Assembly (NCBI RefSeq): GCF_004138325.1
Contig: NZ_SBLB01000016.1
Span: 1 to 54,027 of the forward strand
Reading direction: 5' to 3'
Source: Spirosoma sordidisoli
Lineage (GTDB): Bacteria; Bacteroidota; Bacteroidia; Cytophagales; Spirosomataceae
Length of the DNA stretch: 54,027 bases
Shown here: one piece after another, positions 29,292 through 38,100 of the stretch
Layout of the letters: every line of letters starts with the position of its first letter
How positions within the stretch are numbered: the stretch's first letter is position 1
The notes under the pieces: generated by a model
What the model was told of the DNA's origin: nothing
Databases searched by the model: none
What the model saw: the letters and a program-made list of their open reading frames with translations, nothing else
Position numbers and translations under genes: made by a program

Positions 29292-30683
29292 TTAGAGGGT
29301 TGCGTGGTAATGAAAGACAAGATCGACGCCCGTATCGACGCCGGTAATTCCGGAACGGATATTGAAATTGACCGTAGAGCTTTCCACCCAGACACGGTTT
29401 AGGTTCGCAGCCGCGTAGGGGCTGGCCGGGGTGAGGGTGACGACGGGGGCGCGTTCGTTGGAATAGGCAAACGTCAACGTGGCCAGCACGGCATTGGCCT
29501 GGGGGGAGCCGTTGCAGCGCAGGGTAATCACCCCGCTTGTATCCTTCGATTCGGTCCACAGGCTGATAGTCGGCCCCGGCCCCAGGCCCGGCCCGGCCGT
29601 CAGGGTGGGCGTGTTGCCCATGGCGATAAGACCCCGAACCGCCAGGCGGCCCGCCAGGTTGACCTGGCCGTTGTCGCTGATGCGGACGTGTTCGGGATGG
29701 GAGCCTCCGCCCCAGCCGTCGATCACGAACTCGTTGCGCTGCCCGCCCGGTACGCCGATCCGCCAGATGGCTACCCCGCCCTGGTGGAAACGGACTCGGG
29801 CTCCGTTCCCGGCGTTGGTGTTGTTGCGAAATTCGGCAACGACGCCTTTGTTCTGGCGGTCGGCTACGTCCAGGGCCATTTCCTGTGGAAAGCCGTTGAT
29901 CCCGAAACGGCCCGAATCCAGAAAGAACATGGGCGGGTAGGTGTTATGCAGGGCCGAGTCAAAAACCTTAGTGCCTGCGGGGCTGCCCGCAATGGGGGTC
30001 AGTGCACTAAATACGGTCGTTAGCCCCAGGTGCTGGGTGACGTGCGTTAGGATCGTTTTAAACTGGTTGGTCAGCTTCACGTACACTGTGACCGCTCCGC
30101 CCCCGTCGCGGTAGGCCTCGACGCTCGTTCCTTCCAGGGCCGTGTCCGGTCCCGTCGAGGCCCAGCGGTAAACAAAGCCGTCCCGGTTACCGCACTGCAG
30201 CTCGATGGTCTGCCGGGTACTGGCAAAGGCTCCGATGATGAACGTGAACCGGGCTACGTCGTAGCTGGCTCCGGTACTGGCGGGCAGGATCGCTACGGGC
30301 AGATACCGAACGGCGGCCCCGCCGTCGTTGGGAGCACTGACATAGCTCAGAAACCCGCTGCCGGGCAGGCCCTGGATACCCTGCGGGCCGCGCAGATCGG
30401 TGGCCGCGTTCAGGTCATTGGTGAACCCATCCTGGCCCAAATACGCGCCGGTGGCTGGTTTTGCGCCCTGGCCGTTGGTCCAGTCTACGACCTGGGCCAC
30501 GACCCGCGTTCCGTTCTGGGCGAAGCGCAGCACCGGCGACCACCCGGTAATGGTGGTCGCATCCTGGCGCAGCTGCTGGGCCATGAGTTTGAGCTGGGTC
30601 CGGAGTTGGGCGGAACCGATACTCCCCGCCGGGCCATCCGGGAAGTTTCGGTCAATGTTGGCGTACTGTTCGGCAAGTGTCAT
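29292..30683 (-). CDS. Putative tail fibre with collagen-like segment
   Basis: The product is 463 residues from the ATG at 30683. A helical N-terminal attachment part (TLAEQYANIDRNFPDG) is followed by GPQGIQGLPGSG (about 122-133), a short collagen-like turn common in phage fibres, then a long beta-rich, Gly/Asn-rich shaft and tip. Repetitive Thr/Asn/Gly strands suggest a trimeric receptor-binding protein. No chaperone or endosialidase-type autoprocessing domain is seen. Confidence 0.7.
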   Translation of the reverse strand: MTLAEQYANIDRNFPDGPAGSIGSAQLRTQLKLMAQQLRQDATTITGWSPVLRFAQNGTRVVAQVVDWTNGQGAKPATGAYLGQDGFTNDLNAATDLRGPQGIQGLPGSGFLSYVSAPNDGGAAVRYLPVAILPASTGASYDVARFTFIIGAFASTRQTIELQCGNRDGFVYRWASTGPDTALEGTSVEAYRDGGGAVTVYVKLTNQFKTILTHVTQHLGLTTVFSALTPIAGSPAGTKVFDSALHNTYPPMFFLDSGRFGINGFPQEMALDVADRQNKGVVAEFRNNTNAGNGARVRFHQGGVAIWRIGVPGGQRNEFVIDGWGGGSHPEHVRISDNGQVNLAGRLAVRGLIAMGNTPTLTAGPGLGPGPTISLWTESKDTSGVITLRCNGSPQANAVLATLTFAYSNERAPVVTLTPASPYAAANLNRVWVESSTVNFNIRSGITGVDTGVDLVFHYHATL

Positions 30684-30694
30684 AGTTAAAAAAG

Positions 30695-30710
30695 AGTTGG
30701 ATAAACTAGG
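30695..30710 (-). repeat. Short copy of the GTTGGATAAA leader element
   Basis: AGTTGGATAAACTAGG spans the stop of the upstream gene and the leader of the fibre gene starting at 30683. It shares the first 10-11 bases with the copies at 22323 and 26979. Confidence 0.5.
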
Positions 30711-33174
30711 TGAACTGCGCCCCCCACTCGGTCGAGAAGGGCGAGGAAGCGGGTTTGGTCGAGCCGGTAACCGTTGTGTTGATGGGCACACGCGGGTATT
30801 CGGTCGGCGGCTGGGTGGCGTAGAGGTTGGCCAGCGACACACTCGTAATGGACAGAACCGCTTCGCTGTTGAGGGTCAGCAGTTCATCGGTCCGGTTGAG
30901 TTTGGCGGCCGTTAATGTTGTTCGCAAATTAGCTATATTATTAACAAATGCGGTCAACAATAAGGCATCCCGGCCGCAGCGGACGCGGAGCCGGTAGCCG
31001 CCGGGCGGTACCAGGGAACCCGGCCGAATCTGCCGGATCATGCCCGAGGTGGTACTTTCGAGGTACACGGCAATGCCGCCCGGCACCTCCACCCGCTCGA
31101 CGCGGACCAGGCCCATGGCCAGGGCGTCGGCGTCGGCGCCCACGCGCAGGCCCCCGGCCTGACCCAAGGGCTGATCATCGACGAGCGAATGGACCTCCAC
31201 CAGCTCGGCCTGGCCCTGTTGCAGGTTTCTCCGACCGCCCAGGTCGGTTTGTTTGTATTCGCCCTCCTGACGGTACTCGATAGGCCGCACCTCGCCCGGT
31301 GGCAGGAGCCACACCTGGCGGTGTTTGAGAGCCGCCAGCAGGGCGCGGTGAAAGGTTTCCGGCTGGGCGTCGGTCGTCAGCGTCCGGACGCGCTCAGCAC
31401 TGGCCATGGTCCGAAACGGAATCCGGTCGAGGGTAGACGACCAGGCTTCTTTTTGCCGCTGTTTGCCGGTGCTCAGCGCGACGGGTACCCGGACCTGCTG
31501 CATAAGGCCCGGCTCGTTGTATTCGTAGCCCATGCACAGGCCCGGCCCCTCGCCCGGCCCGTACTGCAGCAGGACGGTTTCGAGGGGGCTGTCGAGCACT
31601 TGAAAAAAGGTGCTCACGTACCGGCTGTTCAGCCGTTGCCCATCGACGCCCGCAGCCAGGTGCAGATGGTAGCGGCCGGGCTGGGTACTGCGCGGTACGC
31701 GGACCTCGGCCACCAGGGGGCCGTGGGGCCGCCAGATCGACCCGGCGATCAGCTCGACGGCGGCCAGGTGCTCGGGGGCCTGGTAGCGGGGGCCGGGTTC
31801 GGCGTAGGCAGTCGGGGGCGTCTGGCCAGCGGCCAGATCGACCGTAAACGGATAGTCGGCCTGGTCCAGCAGCCGGGCCACGTCGGCCGGGCTGGTCTGA
31901 TCGGTGGGAACCGTTACCTGCCGATCGCCCAGTACGAAGCGGTTTCCCCGCCGGATCGAGCTGGAAATAACCGACACGTAGCGGCTTCGGGTCCGGGCGG
32001 GCAGGCTTTCCAGGAGCCGACAGCTTAACGCGGCCGCGTTGGTGTTGGCAAACAAGCGATTTCCGGCCACAACGACGGCCTGGGGTACCTTACCCGCCGG
32101 GCAGGGTAGTTTGCCGCCGGAATGGGCAAATACGGCCGCGACGCTGGCCGCCGTGTCGGCCGTCCCGGCCAGGCGGGCCTGGGTGGGCTGGCCGTCGATG
32201 CTCACTTGGTAGAGGTTGCCCGGTGCCACGCTGGGGCCGACCTCGACGCGGTAGTAGTCGGTACCGCCGACCGTGTTCTCGTAGAACAGCTGCAGACTGG
32301 GCCGGTTGGTGTTGGGCTGGCTGTAGGTGCCCGGTAGCATCCCGGCGCGGGGGTCGGTACCGGCGGGCAGCGTGAGCAGCCCGTCCGGAACGCCCAGGGC
32401 GGCCAGCACGTCGGCCGGGGCTTCGGTACCGGCGGCCTGGTAACTACGCCCCGCCAACTGAAAGGTGTTCCCGGCCTCGATGTCCTCCGAGACGGTGACC
32501 TGGTAGCGATCTTCGGCCGGCAGATCGACCTGGCCCACCGGCTGCCAGTGCAAACTAGGCTGGTTGGGGTTGGCCGTGAGCACCTGGCCCAGGCCGATCT
32601 GCAGCGGCACGTGTCCCAGCCGGAAGCGGCTCGAATGGAACGCCCGGATTAATAGCTCATTGCCCCGCACGTCCACCGTAACGGGCGTATAGGGATAGCC
32701 GACGTAATGCGCCCGGATGGCGTCAATGTAGGCCGTCAGGCTCACGCCTTCGGGCGGGGTCTGGTAGCGGAACGTGCCCAGTATGGGCCGCTGCTGGCCG
32801 CCCTGTTCGTAGCAGAGGGCAAACTGACGGTATTCGCCGGGGGCGGGGGCCGCCGATACCTGCAGGCGGATTTCGGCGTAATTGGCCCCGTCCTGCAACC
32901 GCAGCCGCCCGCAGGGCGCGGGGTCGAACTGTTCGGGGGCCAGCGGATCGGTCCGGTGCCTGACCCAGTAGAACGCCAGCCGGTTTACGTCCTGTTCGGG
33001 GCGTTTGCCCAGGGCGGAATACGGCACTAAAAACCGCAGGGTATCCCCGGCGATCACGGGCATGTCGGGCTGGGCTTCGGCCGCCCGGAGCAGATCCGGC
33101 TCCTGCCAGGCCTGGTACACGTTGGGCGTGGGCGCGTAGGGTACGAGCCGCACAAAATGGGTAAATGGGGTCAT
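30706..33174 (-). CDS. Large baseplate/tail-tip protein
   Basis: The product is 822 residues, nearly all beta-rich, with several internal segments of similar style (ENTVGGTDYYRVEVGPSVAPG near 300 and RYQVTVSEDIEAGNTFQLAG near 225), suggesting repeated sandwich domains. It has no signal peptide or membrane helix. It lies between a baseplate-hub-like protein and the fibre, so a tail-tip or host-recognition scaffold is likely. No named family is recognised. An A/T-rich stretch near 30920-30955 contains operator-like half-sites inside the coding region. Confidence 0.6.
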   Translation of the reverse strand: MTPFTHFVRLVPYAPTPNVYQAWQEPDLLRAAEAQPDMPVIAGDTLRFLVPYSALGKRPEQDVNRLAFYWVRHRTDPLAPEQFDPAPCGRLRLQDGANYAEIRLQVSAAPAPGEYRQFALCYEQGGQQRPILGTFRYQTPPEGVSLTAYIDAIRAHYVGYPYTPVTVDVRGNELLIRAFHSSRFRLGHVPLQIGLGQVLTANPNQPSLHWQPVGQVDLPAEDRYQVTVSEDIEAGNTFQLAGRSYQAAGTEAPADVLAALGVPDGLLTLPAGTDPRAGMLPGTYSQPNTNRPSLQLFYENTVGGTDYYRVEVGPSVAPGNLYQVSIDGQPTQARLAGTADTAASVAAVFAHSGGKLPCPAGKVPQAVVVAGNRLFANTNAAALSCRLLESLPARTRSRYVSVISSSIRRGNRFVLGDRQVTVPTDQTSPADVARLLDQADYPFTVDLAAGQTPPTAYAEPGPRYQAPEHLAAVELIAGSIWRPHGPLVAEVRVPRSTQPGRYHLHLAAGVDGQRLNSRYVSTFFQVLDSPLETVLLQYGPGEGPGLCMGYEYNEPGLMQQVRVPVALSTGKQRQKEAWSSTLDRIPFRTMASAERVRTLTTDAQPETFHRALLAALKHRQVWLLPPGEVRPIEYRQEGEYKQTDLGGRRNLQQGQAELVEVHSLVDDQPLGQAGGLRVGADADALAMGLVRVERVEVPGGIAVYLESTTSGMIRQIRPGSLVPPGGYRLRVRCGRDALLLTAFVNNIANLRTTLTAAKLNRTDELLTLNSEAVLSITSVSLANLYATQPPTEYPRVPINTTVTGSTKPASSPFSTEWGAQFT

Positions 33175-33198
33175 ACAGGGATGGTTTACGGGGAATGG

Positions 33199-35127
33199 TT
33201 AAAGCAGAGAATGAGTCAGCGGGGCCACACCGGGCGGGGGCGGCACGTCCCAGAGCAGCAGATCGGTGGTGGGGCCGCTGTCGCTGTAGCGCCAGGTAGC
33301 CTCCATCAGCAGGCCAACGCGGCCATCGGCCAGCCCTACCCAGTCCCGCAGACTGTGAAATTCGGCCATGGTCTGGGCGGCTTTCACCAGCCAGGCGTCC
33401 GGGATCGTGCGGGCCTGGTCGATAACGGCTTGGTTTTCCGAGAGGAGGGCGGCCTCCGTCGCGTAGCGGCTGCTGACCTCGGCCCGCAGCTCACTGCTGA
33501 CCAGCCGCAGGCGGCCCGATCCGGTCAGCAGCCACCGCCAGCGCTCCAGACACCGGCGGGGGGTAATGCGCAGGTTATAGGTCGTTGGGGCGTCGATCAG
33601 CCCCGCCAGGTGATCAATGCCGGTTAATCCGGCGGGCCGGTAGTGACCGGCCGGATCGAGGCCTGCCGTGCAGATCACAAACAGGGCTTCGTCGTCGGCA
33701 TCGTTGCGGGTCGAGCCGCCCCCGCTGGCCTCGAACTGCTTCCGCCGTTGCTGCTCGATCCGGGACGAGGAACCGATGAGCGCCGAGGTGATGTCCAGCG
33801 GATTCCGCTCGGTGGTCACCTCCCCCCCGTAGACGCGGGCGGTATGCACTTCCAGGCCCGAAATCAGGTTGGCCGCAGCCCCCTGCTGGAAACCAAGCCG
33901 AATTTCGGACGGGATCAGTTCGAGGTTGGGCCGCTCGATGAAGCCGGTTACCCGGTTTACCGCGCTCCGCTGGCCTTTCGTCCACAGGTGCGCTTTGGGC
34001 CGAATGAATACGGTTCCACCCTGGCAATCGAGCTGCAGATTAAACAACCCGTTCAGGCCTTCGAATAAACTCCGCAGGCTGACCAGCAGCGGCCGGGGTA
34101 CGCCCCGCAGACAGGCCCCGTTGGTGAGAAACAAATCGTCCAGCCCCTCCACCTGCACCCGCAGCCGGTGGTCGGTCAGTTGGCCGATCAAGTCGATCAG
34201 GGCGGCCCGGACCGACAGGCCCAGGGCGACACTGGGCGGGCTGGCCTCGACGCGTTCGAGGGCCAGCCGAACCGCCGAATAGGTAAAGACGTAGCGGCTC
34301 AGCTCCGCGTCCGTGACGGCCTCCAGGTACAGGCTTTCACCGGGGGGTACGGTCAGGGTGCGGTCGATGGCGACGGTTTTCACCGATCCGCTCCCGGCCA
34401 GGTCGGCCAGGCTGAGCTGGGCGAGGGGCTGGGTCACCCCCCCGACCCGCAGCCGGTAGGTGACCAGCCCCCCCGCACTGGCCTGGGGGTTGACCGAGAA
34501 ACTGCCCCGCAGGCTCACCGTCAGGGGGCCGGGGGTTTCGTTGATATAGCAGGGCGTCCGGGCCAACGGATCGCTGCCCGTCACCAACCGGCCCGCTACG
34601 GGCTGCTCTTTGTCGCTGACGGGCATAACGGGCAACGAATGGGCCAACGCCCTGGGTTGAGCCAGCGACGTGCTCACGACGGCCCGCAGCGCGTCGAGGG
34701 TCAGGTTGGCCGGGCCGTCGAGGGGTCGCCCCGCCAGGGCGATCGTTTCCCGGACGGCCAGCGCGTACTGCAGCACCGACTGGCTTTCAAGCTGGGCCGT
34801 GGCCTGGTCGTCGCGCAGGGCCACGGCGAAGCGGCCAGGGTTGCGCTGGGACTGGCTGTAGTTGATCCAGCCGTCGTAGAGGGTGCCCTCACTGTCCGAC
34901 TCGATCCGGAACCGGGTTTGCCCCAGAACGCCGTGGCGGGCGTAGACGGCCCGCAGGTAATCGACCGTTCGGGGTTCGGCAAAGTCGAGGCTGTTGAGGC
35001 CATCGACGAACCCCAGTTGGCGGTAGGTAAAGCCCCAGAATGTCCGGTGGCGCACCTTTTTAAACTGGAGGTAGTCCAGGCCCTGGGGCGAGGCTACCTC
35101 CTGGTTATCCAGAAAACAACGAATCAT
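33199..35127 (-). CDS. Putative distal tail / baseplate hub protein
   Basis: The product is 642 residues, coupled to the tape measure by ATGA at 35124. Immediately after a tape measure, phages usually encode the distal tail and tail-associated hub proteins. The N-terminal 130 residues (beta-rich, YDGWINYSQSQRNPGRFAV) and the central region with IRLGFQQGAAANLISGLEV would fit. No lysozyme or peptidase motif is visible. The assignment depends on position. Confidence 0.6.
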   Translation of the reverse strand: MIRCFLDNQEVASPQGLDYLQFKKVRHRTFWGFTYRQLGFVDGLNSLDFAEPRTVDYLRAVYARHGVLGQTRFRIESDSEGTLYDGWINYSQSQRNPGRFAVALRDDQATAQLESQSVLQYALAVRETIALAGRPLDGPANLTLDALRAVVSTSLAQPRALAHSLPVMPVSDKEQPVAGRLVTGSDPLARTPCYINETPGPLTVSLRGSFSVNPQASAGGLVTYRLRVGGVTQPLAQLSLADLAGSGSVKTVAIDRTLTVPPGESLYLEAVTDAELSRYVFTYSAVRLALERVEASPPSVALGLSVRAALIDLIGQLTDHRLRVQVEGLDDLFLTNGACLRGVPRPLLVSLRSLFEGLNGLFNLQLDCQGGTVFIRPKAHLWTKGQRSAVNRVTGFIERPNLELIPSEIRLGFQQGAAANLISGLEVHTARVYGGEVTTERNPLDITSALIGSSSRIEQQRRKQFEASGGGSTRNDADDEALFVICTAGLDPAGHYRPAGLTGIDHLAGLIDAPTTYNLRITPRRCLERWRWLLTGSGRLRLVSSELRAEVSSRYATEAALLSENQAVIDQARTIPDAWLVKAAQTMAEFHSLRDWVGLADGRVGLLMEATWRYSDSGPTTDLLLWDVPPPPGVAPLTHSLL

Positions 35128-38100
35128 CGAATAAGCAGGTTTTGGTGGTAGTCCGTAATGGCCTGGCCGGTGTAGAGCGATCGGGTAAAGCCCGTTTCGT
35201 CCATGTTGATATGCAGGCGGGGCTGATCGGCCAGGGCGTCGTGGAGGGAGGACAGCTTATCGAGCACGGACCCCATATCCCAGGGCATAACCTCGGCCGT
35301 GAGCTGGCCCATAGCGACCGGGTTATTGAGCAGCATGGGGGCCGCCTGCTGAATCTGATCCATGAGCAGTGCCCGGCGAACGAGTTCGTTGTTGGAGATC
35401 CCGGCCAGGGCCGCGTTCTGGGCCTGGGTCAGGACGCGCTCGCCCCTGGTCAGCATGGCCGGTACCGTGTCGATCCCGGCCGGATGGCGACCGGCGCGAT
35501 CGACGAACTCGGTTCCTTTGGCGAAGTACTCGCCGGTTTCCGGAATGTAGCCGTTGGCGAAGGCGACCCAGACGATGTTACCCGCCGAATCGTTGAGTTT
35601 GTGGCGTTTGCCGTCCACGTTGTAGTAGAGCACGACGGCCTTCCCATCCTTGTAGAGGTTGGTCGGTGCGCCCTCGTCGAGCAGTTGCAAATTATCCTCC
35701 CGGATGGGCCGACCCGGCCCGCCGGTTACTTTGTCGCGGGCACCGGCCGCGTTCATATCGACCATGTAGCGCAGCTCGCCCTCCGAACGGGTCTGCACCG
35801 ATCCGGAACCGCCCTGGGCCGGGGTGCTCACCACCGGCGGGCCGCCCCCGTTGAAATTGATGCCCGCTATTTCCCCGATGGCCGCGTTAATGTCGTCGAT
35901 GGCGGCATTGATTTTCCCGGCGTTGAACCAGTTGCGTTTGGCTTTGAGGATGGCGATTTCGGCCTGCAGCTCGGCAATCTTCATGGCCTTGGTAGCGGCA
36001 AAAATGGCTTGGTTGGCGGCCAGCACGTCGGAGGCATACGTTTCATTGGCCTTGGACTTGTCCCAGGCGGCTTTGATCTCGTTGGCTTTGATCTGATCCT
36101 GGAGCACCTTGATCTTCCCGGCCAGTTCCGTTTCCAGGGTGGCCAGCTTGTTCTTCAGATCGGTTTCGAGCCGTTCTTTATCCTGCTTGTACTGCAGGTC
36201 GCGGGCTTCCTGATCATCCTTAAACTTCTGCAGGGTCGTGTCCCGATCGGCCGTGAGTTTGTCGAACCGGGCCTGGTATTCATCCTCCCGTTTATCGCGG
36301 GCGGCCTGGTAGGCCAGGTCGCGGGCATCCTGGGCATCTTTGAGGGTTTGCAGGGTCCGGTCGCGTTCCTCGGTAAGGGCTTTGAATTTGGCCTGAAATT
36401 TATCCTCCAGGGCTTCCAGGGCGGCCTTCTCCTCGGTTTTGAGCCGTTCGGCTTCGGCTTTCTCCTCGTTGCGGATTTGGGTCGAGGCCAGCGATACCCC
36501 TTTGGTTTTGTCGAGCTTGCCCTGCTCGACGGTTTCGTGGAGGGCGGCCAGTTGGCGGTCGTATTCGGCCGTGACCTGGGCGCGTTCGCCCTCGTCGGTG
36601 AGCGTCGAAAGAATCCGGTCGCGGGTGGCCGTGATCCGGGCTACCTCGTCGGCCCGGTACCGCTCCAGGGCTTCACTCCGGACGCGATCGAGAATACCAA
36701 CGGTTTCCACCTCATCGGCTTTCTCCTGCTCGTTGAGTTGCTGCTTGAGGGCGTAGGTTTCCTGCAGGGCGGCCTTCTCGGCTTCCTGTTCGGCCCGCAC
36801 GGCGGCCATACGCTCCTCGGAGGCCGACTTGACATTGGCCACGTCGTCCTCGTACTGCCGTTTGCGGGCGTCGTAGTTGACTTTAAGCTCGGCCAGGTCG
36901 GCATCGAGGGCGGATTTAAGGTTGGTCGTGTTGGTTTTATAAGCCGTATTGACTTCCTCGACGGCGGCCTTATTAAGCGCCGTTTCGCTGTCGTAGCGGT
37001 TTTTTAGGGCCAGCAGATCGGCGTCGAGGGCGGCTTTCAGATCGGCCGACTTGATGGCGTGGCCATCTTTGAGGAGTTGAATCTCCTCCTCGATGGCTTT
37101 TTTCTGGTAGGCTACGAACGCATCAATGCGGGCGATTTTTTCCTGCAATTCCTGCTCGGCCTGCGCCTTGTCGATTTCGGCCTGATTGATCAGCATCTGC
37201 TGCTGACGCATGTATTTATCCCGCTCGATGGTGATTTCGGCCTCGGCCATCTCGGCCTTGTACTTGCGGTGATTCCACACCGTATCCCGACCGGCCGCCA
37301 GCAGGGCGTCCGCGTAAGCCTTGTTGGTGGCCAGCAGATCGTCCATCACGTCGCGGGCGTTGACGAGTTCGCGCTGCCGATCGTAAAACTCGCTGATGAG
37401 CTGGCTGCGCTGCGCGTAGTTGTCCTGGTAGACCAGCAGCAGGGCGTCGAGGTTGCTTTTCTCGATGTCCATCAGCGTCCCGAAGTACTGCTGGTTCAGC
37501 TCGATCGACTGCTCCATGGCGGTAGAAATCGCCTGGTAGGTGTCGGTGTGCATCTGGTTCATTGTCTCGAACAACTGCTTAGCCAGTTGCAGGATCATCG
37601 ACACCAGCCCCAGGGCGGCCGTCTGGGTGGCCGCGTCAATCTGCGCAATATCCTGTTGGGCCTTGGCTTTGGCGACCCCCATTTTGGCGGCCATGGCTTC
37701 GGCTTCCTTATCCCCGGCCAGGAACATATTCAGGTAGCGGGCCTGCTCCTTATCGGCCTCGTCGTAGCGTTGCTGAGCCGCCGATCGGCTGGCTCCGCTG
37801 AGCACGTCCCACTGACTGTAGAAGGCTTTGATCCCCTGCAACATGCTCCCGTTCATGCCGTCGAGCTGACCCACCATGTCGAAGATCAGCCCGATCTGGT
37901 CCCGGTGGGCTCGGCGTTGCAGTTGGGCCGTTTCGGTATGGAGTCGCTGGATCTCGGCCTGCGAATCGCTGATTTCCTTGGCGATTTCGCGGGCGTCCTT
38001 AATCTGCTCGGCCTTGGCGGCTTTGTTCTCCCGGTTGATCTCGGCTTTGCTTTTCTGGTTGGCGGCCACGATGGCCTCGGCCGCGTCGCGTTCGATGTCC

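Noticed and set aside
30915..30960. Operator-like bases GTTGTTCGCAAATTAGC and ATTAACAAATG inside the large baseplate gene
   Set aside because: Similarity to the operator family is partial and the arms are too far apart; listed only as a possible half-site pair.
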